Part shown: positions 16,625-24,186 of the stretch, in pieces
Position numbering within the stretch: position 1 is the stretch's first letter
How the letters are laid out: each line of letters starts with the position of its first letter
NCBI GenBank assembly: GCA_016194985.1
Contig: JACQAK010000028.1
Span: 1 to 50,746, forward strand
Length of the DNA: 50,746 nt
Direction of reading: 5' to 3'
Source of the DNA: Bacteroidota bacterium
Lineage (GTDB): Bacteria; Bacteroidota; Bacteroidia; B-17B0; Aurantibacillaceae
Program-made: the position numbers and the translations under genes
Notes under the pieces: generated by a model
Told to the model about the DNA's origin: nothing
The model's database searches: none
What the model saw: the letters and a program-made list of their open reading frames with translations, nothing else

Positions 16625-17422
16625 TTAATAAGGACTCTGTTTGCGGATGATTTTCCCGAATAAATTAGGAAAGAAACGTTTAATTTTTACGGCAAGTAAC
16701 TCTTTTCCGCCAATAAAAACTTCTTCTTTATTAGTTAGAATACCAGATATGATTTGTTGAGCGCAGGCTTCCGCACTCATGGCATTTTCGTGACTGGCAT
16801 CCATCTGATTGTGTGACTTGCCATCTCCATTGGCGGCATTAAGTGAAACGTTAGTTTTTATTTTTCCAGGACAAACCATTAATACAGTTAATCCCTTTTT
16901 CTCGGTTTCCAAACGCAGGCTTTCAAAATAGCCATGTAATGCATGCTTAGCAGCGGAGTATGTTGAACGTAAATAAAAACCAAACTTTCCGGCAATGCTG
17001 CTGATCACTACTATTTTTCCTGCGCCGCTCTTTAGCATATATGGTAATACAGCTTTGGATAAATTCACCGCACTGAAATAATTAATCTCAAACAATGTGC
17101 GTTCTGTGGCCGTTGAGGTTTCAATGGATTCTGAACGTTGGCTTTGTCCGCCGTTATTAATAAGGATATCTATTTTTCCGAACTTAGAAATGATTTGTTG
17201 TGCATAGTCATTTGCTTTGCTTGTATCTGTAAGATCAAACGGAAGAATAAATGAGTTTTTATCGTTGAGATTTGCTTGTTTTACGACACGTTGTAATTCA
17301 GATTCTCTGCGTGCAGATAAAATGATGATGGCTTGTTGTTTAGCACACTCATGTACCAAGGCTTCGCCAATACCGGAAGAAGCACCGGTTATCCAAATGA
17401 CTTTATTTTTTAAATCGTCCAT
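16625..17422 (-). CDS. Short-chain dehydrogenase/reductase
   Basis: 265 residues from ATG 17422 (MDDLKNKVIWITGASSGIG). A longer reading to 17476 exists, but its first 18 residues are translated from a palindromic repeat, so it is rejected. Classical SDR features: NAD(P)-binding TGASSGIG (12-19), NNGG (89-92), catalytic Ser141/142, Tyr155 and Lys159 (YSAAK). Arg38-Arg39 after the second strand suggests NADP preference. The C-terminus is basic (KIKRFFPNLFGKIIRK), as in membrane-associated DHRS7-like SDRs. The substrate is unknown. It follows the GT9 and GT2 genes on the same strand, with the repeat between. Confidence 0.88.
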   Translation of the reverse strand: MDDLKNKVIWITGASSGIGEALVHECAKQQAIIILSARRESELQRVVKQANLNDKNSFILPFDLTDTSKANDYAQQIISKFGKIDILINNGGQSQRSESIETSTATERTLFEINYFSAVNLSKAVLPYMLKSGAGKIVVISSIAGKFGFYLRSTYSAAKHALHGYFESLRLETEKKGLTVLMVCPGKIKTNVSLNAANGDGKSHNQMDASHENAMSAEACAQQIISGILTNKEEVFIGGKELLAVKIKRFFPNLFGKIIRKQSPY

Positions 17423-17436
17423 AGTGTTTTTGTGTT

Positions 17437-17481
17437 CGTCATTGCGAGCGAAGCGAAGCAATCTCAAACTTAGCAATGACG
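17437..17481. repeat. Palindromic intergenic repeat (GCGAGCGAAGCGAAGC type)
   Basis: CGTCATTGC (17437-17445) is inverted as GCAATGACG (17473-17481). The interior has the tandem-like GAGCGAAGCGAAGCAATC. This repeat type is very widespread between genes in unrelated bacteria. It lies between the GT9 stop and the SDR start and could fold as a hairpin in the shared transcript. Confidence 0.7.
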
Positions 17482-17486
17482 TGTAT

Positions 17487-18488
17487 TTATTTCTCTATTA
17501 ATTTAATCACGTCCTGAGTTTTAATTTCTCTGATACAATGGCAATCCATAGTCTTTCTACAATCGCTGCAATCTTTGTTAAGTACTAAATAATGCGCTTG
17601 TTTGCCAATCGGTTTCCACCTGCCGGGATGAATGGGGCGCATAGGCGCAAATAATCCGATGGCTTTTTTTCCTAATGCAGCAGCAATGTGCAGTGGCCCG
17701 GTACTGGCAGCAATTAAACCATCACATTGATTGATAAAGGCAATAAACTGTTGCAGTGATAATTTTCCGGTTAAATTAATAACGTCAGGATGTTTGGTAA
17801 TCAAATCTTTTACCAATTCCCCCTCTTGTGCCGTACCGCTAATAAAAATCCGGGTCTTCGTTTTATCCAGTTGTTGAATAAGGCTTGAGAAATTATCCAA
17901 TCCCCATTCACGGGCACTGCCTTTTGATTTAGGATGAAGAATGATATTGGTTTTGTTTTTATCTATCAGATCAGCATGCGTTTTTTCTAAAGTAGGAACT
18001 TTTGTAAAACCATAATTTGCAGCTAATTCCTCTATACTAAAATGTTTATTAATACCAAGTGGAGCTAACAATTTGGTGTTTAATTGAGCTTCGTGGAGAT
18101 CAGAATTTTTGCGTGATAACGAAACTTTAATATTACAGGTAAACCAATGCCATAAACGATTTGTTGTTCCTATTCTGTTTTTGATACCGGCTTTCTTTGC
18201 CAGATAGGCGATGTCTTTTACAGGAAACACGTGGATGATATGTGTGGCATTTACCTGTTTGAAAGTATCAACCTGCTCATAGATATTCAATTTTAAAACA
18301 TCATCATAGCTTATAAAGTCATCCACATGCTGCGATAAACCGATCACATCCCTGGTATAATTTCTTCCTAAAAAAATGATCTTACTACCCGGTATAAATT
18401 GCTTAATAATACCAGCTAAAGGCAAGGTTAATACCACATCGCCAATACTGTCAGTACGACTAATAATTATTACAGGATTATTTTGCAA
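17487..18488 (-). CDS. Glycosyltransferase family 9 (heptosyltransferase-like)
   Basis: 333 residues, TTG start (M-QNNPVIIISRTDSIGDVVLTLP). GT-B fold transferase of the ADP-heptose:LPS heptosyltransferase type. Family signs are the N-terminal SIGDVVLTLPLAGIIK segment, the HPKSKGSAREW acceptor/donor loop near the middle, and the C-terminal donor-binding stretch IAASTGPLHIAAALGKKAIGLFAP. A Cys-rich tail (CSDCRKTMDCHC) is typical of many GT9 members in this phylum. It acts on the cytosolic face on LPS core or a similar glycan. It overlaps the upstream GT2 gene by 11 bp, so the two are coupled. Confidence 0.9.
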   Translation of the reverse strand: MQNNPVIIISRTDSIGDVVLTLPLAGIIKQFIPGSKIIFLGRNYTRDVIGLSQHVDDFISYDDVLKLNIYEQVDTFKQVNATHIIHVFPVKDIAYLAKKAGIKNRIGTTNRLWHWFTCNIKVSLSRKNSDLHEAQLNTKLLAPLGINKHFSIEELAANYGFTKVPTLEKTHADLIDKNKTNIILHPKSKGSAREWGLDNFSSLIQQLDKTKTRIFISGTAQEGELVKDLITKHPDVINLTGKLSLQQFIAFINQCDGLIAASTGPLHIAAALGKKAIGLFAPMRPIHPGRWKPIGKQAHYLVLNKDCSDCRKTMDCHCIREIKTQDVIKLIEK

Positions 18489-19248
18489 GGGTTTGTTGTT
18501 TATATAAGTCTCTGATTTTTTTGTATTTCACATACGTGGCATAAGCCGATATTTTAGAGATCAAATAACCTGCTTTTCCATCTAAAAATCCTAAATGCAA
18601 TAAATAATGATCAATAAATTTAGCGATAGGATTAGCGATCAGTTTATAAAAAGGAGCTTTCTTTCCGGCCTCTACAAAGGCTTTCGATGCGATATTGGTA
18701 AAGTAGTCTACCTGTTTGTAATGATCCTCTAATGTATAATAACTATAATGTAAAATATCACCCTTTAAGTGTCTGGTGTTTTTATCTCCCTCTTTTAATT
18801 CATATTTATCGTGAGGGTTGATGCCGGTCCATGAGCCTTTTCTGCTGTCCCACAAACGCATTTTCGTGTCAGGATACCAGTTGCAATGTCTCACCCAGTG
18901 TCCGCAATAATTAGTTAGCCGATTCATATAGTATCCATCATGTGTCCAGTTTTGTTTGACTTCCAGAATGGATTTTTTTAAAGTGTCATCCAACGCTTCA
19001 TCCGCATCCAGCGATAAAATATAAGGATGTGAAGCGTATGTAATGGCTCTGTTCTTTTGTTGGATGTGACCATCAAATGCATGTTGATAAAACTTAACTC
19101 CAAAGGATGCACAAATGTCTTTTGTTTTATCCTTACTGAAGGAATCGAGCACCACTATCTCATCGGCAATATCTTTTACCGACTCCAGACAACGGGCAAT
19201 GTTTTTTTCCTCGTTAAAGGTGATAATGACTACTGATAGTTGTGGCAC
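18478..19248 (-). CDS. Glycosyltransferase family 2 (WaaE/KdtX-like)
   Basis: 256 residues, GTG start. GT-A fold with MPQLSVVIITFNEEKNIARCLESV at the N-terminus, VVLDSFSKDKTKDIC, and the DAD metal/nucleotide motif (81-83) in LSLDADEALDD. The C-terminal half (NRLTNYCGHWVRHCNWYPD, LRLWDSRKG, HYSYYTLEDHYKQ) matches the LPS-core beta-glucosyltransferase group WaaE/KdtX. It overlaps the GT9 gene and lies divergent to the TMTC-like gene across a promoter with a large inverted repeat. Likely adds a hexose to the LPS core; the sugar cannot be named. Confidence 0.9.
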   Translation of the reverse strand: MPQLSVVIITFNEEKNIARCLESVKDIADEIVVLDSFSKDKTKDICASFGVKFYQHAFDGHIQQKNRAITYASHPYILSLDADEALDDTLKKSILEVKQNWTHDGYYMNRLTNYCGHWVRHCNWYPDTKMRLWDSRKGSWTGINPHDKYELKEGDKNTRHLKGDILHYSYYTLEDHYKQVDYFTNIASKAFVEAGKKAPFYKLIANPIAKFIDHYLLHLGFLDGKAGYLISKISAYATYVKYKKIRDLYKQQTLAK

Positions 19249-19253
19249 AGTGT

Positions 19254-19298
19254 AAATTTAAGATTTAGTTCGTTTGTATGCATACAAATCTTAAATTT
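19254..19298. promoter_or_regulatory. Large inverted repeat in divergent promoter
   Basis: AAATTTAAGATTT (19254-19266) is perfectly inverted as AAATCTTAAATTT (19286-19298). Inside lies a second, 16-bp perfect palindrome TTTGTATGCATACAAA (19273-19288) that overlaps the right arm by 3 bp. The whole fills the 55-bp gap between GT2 (minus) and the TMTC-like gene (plus). Each outer arm contains a -7-like box: TAAATTTG at 19292-19299 for the plus gene and TAAATTTA at 19253-19260 for the minus gene. A dimeric regulator acting on both genes is a reasonable inference. Confidence 0.6.
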
Positions 19299-19299
19299 G
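19292..19299 (+). promoter_or_regulatory. -7 box four nt before the TMTC-like gene
   Basis: TAAATTTG matches TAnnTTTG exactly, followed by TTTA and then ATG 19304. TTTG at 19273-19276 could be a -33 element with a short 15-nt spacer. Confidence 0.45.
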
Positions 19300-19303
19300 T
19301 TTA

Positions 19304-21139
19304 ATGAAAATGACTGCTAAAAAATCTTTATCGGGAACTACCATTTTGTATGGGTGTTTGTTGGCAGTGTTGGTTTTAATTGTTTATTTGAAATTATTTT
19401 CGGCTCATTTTATTAGTTGGGATGATGGTGATGTGTTGCTGAACAATAAAGATGTTCATCAGTTTGATATCAAAGCCTTTTTCACCAATTATTATGTAGG
19501 AAATTATGCTCCCATTAGCATGATAGGCTTTGCCATTGACTGGGCTTTATTTAAGGGCAGTGCTTTTGGTCACCATGGCATGAGTTTGTTGTTTCATATA
19601 GCAAATGGCTTTTTGGTATATTATTTATCCCATCTTGTTTTAAAGGATAAGTTGAAAGCCCTGCTTTGTGCGGTTATCTTTTGCTTTCATCCCCTGCAGG
19701 TAGAAACTGTTGCCTGGGTATCGGCAAAAAATAATTTAGTGTACAGTTTGTTCTTTTTGTTGGGATTGATACAGTATTCTAAATTTTTAATAGTTCAGCA
19801 AAGAAAGTATTTTATATATAGTTTACTGTTCTTTGTTATTTCGGTACTAAGCAAACCTTCTGCTATCTGTTTTCCCTTGTGTTTGCTGTTGCTGGATTAT
19901 TTATTGAAAGAAAAGCCGACATTACAATCCATCATCATCAATAAAATTCCTTTTATAATAATTGCTATAGTATTGGGAATAGCGACTATATATACCAGAA
20001 CAGAAGATAAATTCATTAATCAAAATCATGCTTATGCTATTCATGAGCGTATTGGATATGCAGGTTATGCTATACTTCAATATGTGTATAAATTTTTAAT
20101 CCCTATTAACCTCTCGGTTATTTATCCTTATCCGCAAAATAAATTACTGAGTCTGCTTATAGGTTATGGTATACTGCTGTTATTGTTTTTTGGTTGCTAC
20201 ACACTTTACCGGGCTAACAAAAAGATCCTTTTATTTGGCCTGTTATTTTTTATAGTGAACTTATTATTGGTGTTACAGTTCATCCCGTTTGGAGAAGTAT
20301 TGACGGCAGACCGTTATATGTATTTACCTATACTGGGCTTGTCATGGTTGATTGCCTGCTTGATTCCCGCAAAAGACAACTATGTGAAAATAAGTATCGC
20401 AGCAGTTATGTTGATCTTCGGAAGCCTTACCTTTATGAGAGCAAGCGTCTGGAAAAACAGTATATCGCTGTATTCCGATATTATCAAAAAATATCCTCAT
20501 TCGTTTGTGGCGCTTAATAGTTTGGGCGCTGAGTACATGCTGAATAAAAATTATGATATGGCTCTGCGTTATCTGAATGCCGCTATTAACGAGAACACCG
20601 ATTATTACAAAGGGTATTATAATCGTGGATTATTGTTTGCGCAGACTGATAGGATGAAAAATGCCCTGGAAGATTTTAACAGGGCTATTGCTTTAAAACA
20701 CTACTCCAAAGCGTATGTGGGACGCGCGAATGTCTATTATACCATGAAAGATTTTCCGAAAGCCATGCAGGATGCTGAATTTGTACTAAAAACAGAACCT
20801 GATAATACAAGAGCAAATTATGTTTTGGCAAATTGTTACGATGATCTGAATCAATTGGATAAGGCATTGGGATACTATAATAAGGTGATTGCTAAAAGCT
20901 CCGAGAATCCCTTGTATTATTTGAGGAGAGCTATCGTACACGGAAAAATGCAGCAGTTTCAGCTATGCTTGCAGGATCTGGATACTTCTACAAACCTGGA
21001 CGCTAATTTTGCGGAGGCTTATTACTGGAAAGGAGTTGTAAAAGTGAACCTGAAACAAAATCCTTGCAGCGATTTAAAGAAAGCTGTTGATCTGGGATTC
21101 AGTGCAGCTCAACAACCTTTGGCAACCTATTGCCGTTAA
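19304..21139 (+). CDS. TMTC-like polytopic membrane protein with C-terminal TPRs
   Basis: 611 residues. About ten membrane helices (residues 13-385) are followed by TPR repeats (about 400-600; units such as YYNRGLLFAQTDRMKNALEDFNRAI). The membrane half has GT-C features: acidic SWDDGD in the first outer loop, and HPLQVETVAWVSAKNNLVYSLFFLLG, which matches the HPxxTExVxxxxxRxDLL signature of the TMTC O-mannosyltransferase family. It probably transfers a sugar from a lipid donor outside the membrane, or is a relative with other function. A paralogue is encoded at 22538-24184 in the opposite orientation. An internal ATG two codons in is also possible as start. Confidence 0.8.
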   Translation: MKMTAKKSLSGTTILYGCLLAVLVLIVYLKLFSAHFISWDDGDVLLNNKDVHQFDIKAFFTNYYVGNYAPISMIGFAIDWALFKGSAFGHHGMSLLFHIANGFLVYYLSHLVLKDKLKALLCAVIFCFHPLQVETVAWVSAKNNLVYSLFFLLGLIQYSKFLIVQQRKYFIYSLLFFVISVLSKPSAICFPLCLLLLDYLLKEKPTLQSIIINKIPFIIIAIVLGIATIYTRTEDKFINQNHAYAIHERIGYAGYAILQYVYKFLIPINLSVIYPYPQNKLLSLLIGYGILLLLFFGCYTLYRANKKILLFGLLFFIVNLLLVLQFIPFGEVLTADRYMYLPILGLSWLIACLIPAKDNYVKISIAAVMLIFGSLTFMRASVWKNSISLYSDIIKKYPHSFVALNSLGAEYMLNKNYDMALRYLNAAINENTDYYKGYYNRGLLFAQTDRMKNALEDFNRAIALKHYSKAYVGRANVYYTMKDFPKAMQDAEFVLKTEPDNTRANYVLANCYDDLNQLDKALGYYNKVIAKSSENPLYYLRRAIVHGKMQQFQLCLQDLDTSTNLDANFAEAYYWKGVVKVNLKQNPCSDLKKAVDLGFSAAQQPLATYCR

Positions 21140-21141
21140 TA

Positions 21142-21294
21142 CTAATGTTTTTTGCCGGGACATTTTTTACATCTGTCTCCTTTTTTATATTCCTTGCAAC
21201 AATCTTTCTTTTTCTTGCAGTGATCTATAAAAGGAAGCAAAGGGCAGTTAAAATTTAACTGCATACCTTTTTCATATTTGAAATCATCTTTCAC
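21142..21294 (-). CDS. Small Cys-rich protein, 50 residues
   Basis: Read directly from the sequence: GTG 21294 opens a 50-codon frame ending TAG 21142, with an in-frame stop two codons upstream of the start. ATG 21264 is an alternative start giving 40 residues. The C-terminal half is very basic and Cys-rich: CKKKKDCCKEYKKGDRCKKC, with Cys at 17, 26, 32, 33, 42 and 45. A CC-x-x-(Y/F)-K-K-G-x-x-C-x-x-C-P ending recurs in short Bacteroidota proteins as I recall them, so I consider the gene real. It could bind a metal or RNA. It lies tail to tail with the TMTC-like gene, 2 nt apart. Confidence 0.6.
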   Translation of the reverse strand: MKDDFKYEKGMQLNFNCPLLPFIDHCKKKKDCCKEYKKGDRCKKCPGKKH

Positions 21295-21414
21295 TATTCA
21301 AAGGTGGATAATGATCAAAAAAATTGCAATACCTCAAAAGAGGTAGGATACGATAAGAATTGTAGGCTTATTTTATTATCAGGCATTTTTTCTTTACTTT
21401 GTAGTCTGTAAATC

Positions 21415-22497
21415 GTGAACATACAACCACTACATAGTTGGATTACCAACAGTCCTGCCGAGCGTTTGATTATTGCCGGCCCCTGCGGAGCAGAATCAGA
21501 AGAGCAAGTACTGAAAACAGCTCAGGCACTTTCGCACATAGAAAGTATCAGACTATTCAGGGCAGGCATCTGGAAACCACGTACCCGACCTAATTCCTTT
21601 GAAGGTGTGGGCGAAGAAGGGTTGATCTGGCTTAAGAAAGTACAGCAACAATTTGGACTAAAAACCACAGTAGAAGTAGCCAATGCCCAGCATACGGAAT
21701 TAGCGCTAAAGCATGGCGTGGATGTATTGTGGATCGGAGCCCGAACTACCGGAAATCCTTTTAGTGTTCAGGAAATTGCCGATGTGGTAAAAGGCGTTGA
21801 TATTCCTGTGTTTATTAAAAATCCTATTCATGCAGATTTGCAATTATGGTTAGGAGCCATCGAGCGACTCTCTAATTCTGGTATTACCAAATTAGCAGCT
21901 ATTCACCGTGGGTTTCATTATTCGGGTAAAACCAAATACCGGAATAAACCTTTGTGGGAAATTGCTATTGAGTTAAAAACACTACTTCCCGAATTACCTA
22001 TTATTTGTGATCCAAGCCATATTTCGGGAAACAGGGAATTAATTCCTCAGGTAGCACAAAAAGCCCTGGATCTGGGAATGAATGGATTAATGATAGAGTC
22101 TCATATTAATCCGGCGGTTGCATTAAGTGATGCACAGCAACAGCTAACGCCTCTGGCCTTAAAAGAATTGCTGGGAAATTTGGTATATCGCCAAACCACT
22201 TCTCAAAATCCTGAATGTTCAGATAAACTGAGTCAGTTTAGAAGTATGATTGATGAAGTAGATGATGAGCTGATGAATGTTTTGAAAAAACGAATGGCAA
22301 TTATTGAACAAATCGGTCAATATAAAAAAGAACAGGATTTAACTATTTTTCAACTGGAACGCTGGCAGGAGATTTTAAGAAGTCGCTTGCAGTGGGCAGA
22401 AAAATTAGGAATCCCGAGGGGTTATGCTGAGAAGATCTGCCAGTTGTTGCACGAAGAATCTATTCGTATTCAAACCGAGATGATGAATAAAAAATAA
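21415..22497 (+). CDS. Bifunctional DAHP synthase / chorismate mutase
   Basis: 360 residues, GTG start. The N-terminal 260 residues are a type I-beta (KDO8PS-like) DAHP synthase: IIAGPCGAES, FRAGIWKPRTRP, IGARTTGNPF, VFIKNPIHAD, and CDPSHISGNRE. Residues about 265-355 are an AroQ-type chorismate mutase: FRSMIDEVDDELMNVLKKRMAIIEQIGQYKK, with the arginine and lysine that bind chorismate. The fusion commits erythrose 4-phosphate and PEP to aromatic amino acids and channels chorismate to prephenate. This arrangement is normal in Bacteroidota, where the mutase domain also mediates feedback. It stands alone between the two TMTC-like genes. A 6-bp hairpin (21330-21345) lies in its 120-bp leader, with no Trp/Phe codon run. 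Confidence 0.93.
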   Translation: MNIQPLHSWITNSPAERLIIAGPCGAESEEQVLKTAQALSHIESIRLFRAGIWKPRTRPNSFEGVGEEGLIWLKKVQQQFGLKTTVEVANAQHTELALKHGVDVLWIGARTTGNPFSVQEIADVVKGVDIPVFIKNPIHADLQLWLGAIERLSNSGITKLAAIHRGFHYSGKTKYRNKPLWEIAIELKTLLPELPIICDPSHISGNRELIPQVAQKALDLGMNGLMIESHINPAVALSDAQQQLTPLALKELLGNLVYRQTTSQNPECSDKLSQFRSMIDEVDDELMNVLKKRMAIIEQIGQYKKEQDLTIFQLERWQEILRSRLQWAEKLGIPRGYAEKICQLLHEESIRIQTEMMNKK

Positions 22498-22537
22498 GAA
22501 ATGATTATTGTGTGAGCGAAAAGCTTAACAGATCGTT

Positions 22538-24184
22538 CTACTTATTCAGATATTTCAGTGCTTTTGTATTACCAAGTGAATAAGCCTTTTCAAGTAACGG
22601 TAATCCTAATGACGGTTGGTGAGAGTTCATGTAGTATAATCCCAGATTAAATAACACGTCCGGATTTTCAGGGCTTAATTCATGTGCTTTTTTAAAACAA
22701 TCAAACGCTTTGTTGTATTGTTGTGTTTTGATATAACAAATGCCCATATTACTTAAAGCCTCAGTATAATTGGCATTCTCATGAATGGCTTTTTGTAAAT
22801 AGATGATGGCTTCCTGCGGTTGACCTAAAGCCGCTAAACTCCAGCCATAATTATTTAAATAAAAGGCGTTGGTACTATCTATTCCAATGGCTTTTTTCAA
22901 ATAAACGCTTGCTTTCATATAGTCAGAGCGCGTATTGTAATACATACCCAGATTGTTTAAAGCATAAGCATTTTCCGGATTTTGTTTTAGCTCACTCTCA
23001 AACAAGGTTTTTGTATTTTTCCATATACGACTGCGGTTAAACGTTAGCAACGTAAACACAAAAATCAATAGAACCAGTACATATTGCTGAGCCAATAGTT
23101 TAATTTGGTAGTATTCAAGGACTAGAAAAGTAATGCCAATTGGGAAAACAATCGACATATAAAAATAACGTTCGCTCACGTAAGAGTGAGTATTGGAGTA
23201 GATTTGAAGGATGGGCGCTAAAAAAATAAGCCATGCCAAGAATAAAAATAAAACGAGGCGCTGTTTCTTATAAATGCCAAGATATAAGCAGATTATGGAA
23301 GCCACCAGACCAAGAATTAAAAACAATAAAATGGAGGTGTTGGATAATAATTCCGTATTCTTTGGGAACAAATGAAAAAGACTTTGGTTAACAGGCATAA
23401 AGGGCTTAAAGAAATAATATCCTATTTCAGAAACTACCAATGCTGTTTTTTTCAGGAAGCCATATTCTACGAGATTTGATTTTACCGAACCCAGGCTGGC
23501 AATAGCGTTTATGGATACGATGGAGAAAAAAGCCGAAATGCCATAAAATGGTAACAGGGGCACGAGTTTCTTAAAATCAAGTTTATAGGAAGAGTAGATC
23601 AGGTAAAGTGTGAACAGGAAAGGTAAACTCACGGCCATTGGTTTACTTAAGCAGGCAAGTATAAAATATAGCAAACACAACAAAAGATGTTTCAGTTGTT
23701 TGCTATGATCGTAATTTAAAAATTGTATAGCTGATAAGAAATAAAACAAACAATAGAGAACGTCTTTCCTTTCGGTGATCCAGCAAACGCTTTCGGTAAC
23801 TAAAGGATGGATGGCAAAAAACACAATCAGGAGATGAATAAGCGACTTATTTTTTATTCGGAGGTTTAATAAAATATGCAACAACAATAGAGCATTAATA
23901 CAATGCAATAATAAGTTAACGGCATGAAATGCTTTTGGATTGGCCCCAAACAAACTATATTCAATCAAGTAACTAAAGACGGTTAGCGGGACAAATAAAT
24001 CGGTTGTCTTCCCCAAAAAAATATGTCGGATATTTTCGAATGAAAAATGATGAACGTAACTATTATTCAAAACATATTCAGGATCATCATAATTAGTAAA
24101 ATCGCCTGTAAATACAGGAAAAAAAGCAATGATGCAAAGAGCAACAATCGCAATTTGTGTATATCGTTTCGTTGCTGAATCCAC
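22538..24184 (-). CDS. Second TMTC-like membrane protein with TPRs
   Basis: 548 residues, GTG start 2 nt after the stop of the fusion gene. About ten membrane helices (8-385) then TPR repeats (about 395-545; YALNNLGMYYNTRSDYMKASVYLKKAI). Like the protein at 19304 it has an acidic pair in the first outer loop (NYDDPEYVLNN) and the HPLVTESVCWITERKDVLYCLFYFL signature, so the two are paralogues with different TPR tails. It is the last gene of a tight minus-strand run: J-domain protein, hydrolase-GNAT fusion, this gene. Activity as a glycosyltransferase is inferred from family resemblance to TMTC proteins. Confidence 0.8.
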   Translation of the reverse strand: MDSATKRYTQIAIVALCIIAFFPVFTGDFTNYDDPEYVLNNSYVHHFSFENIRHIFLGKTTDLFVPLTVFSYLIEYSLFGANPKAFHAVNLLLHCINALLLLHILLNLRIKNKSLIHLLIVFFAIHPLVTESVCWITERKDVLYCLFYFLSAIQFLNYDHSKQLKHLLLCLLYFILACLSKPMAVSLPFLFTLYLIYSSYKLDFKKLVPLLPFYGISAFFSIVSINAIASLGSVKSNLVEYGFLKKTALVVSEIGYYFFKPFMPVNQSLFHLFPKNTELLSNTSILLFLILGLVASIICLYLGIYKKQRLVLFLFLAWLIFLAPILQIYSNTHSYVSERYFYMSIVFPIGITFLVLEYYQIKLLAQQYVLVLLIFVFTLLTFNRSRIWKNTKTLFESELKQNPENAYALNNLGMYYNTRSDYMKASVYLKKAIGIDSTNAFYLNNYGWSLAALGQPQEAIIYLQKAIHENANYTEALSNMGICYIKTQQYNKAFDCFKKAHELSPENPDVLFNLGLYYMNSHQPSLGLPLLEKAYSLGNTKALKYLNK

Positions 24185-24186
24185 GT

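Noticed and set aside
17423-17476. 18-codon N-terminal extension of the SDR gene
   Set aside because: The bases belong to the repeat at 17437-17481, and MDDLKNKVIWITGASSGIG from ATG 17422 is a standard SDR start.
21330-21345. TACCTC-AAAA-GAGGTA hairpin before the DAHP synthase gene, considered as an attenuator
   Set aside because: The stem is only 6 bp, no T-tract follows, and no leader peptide with Trp, Phe or Tyr codons is visible.
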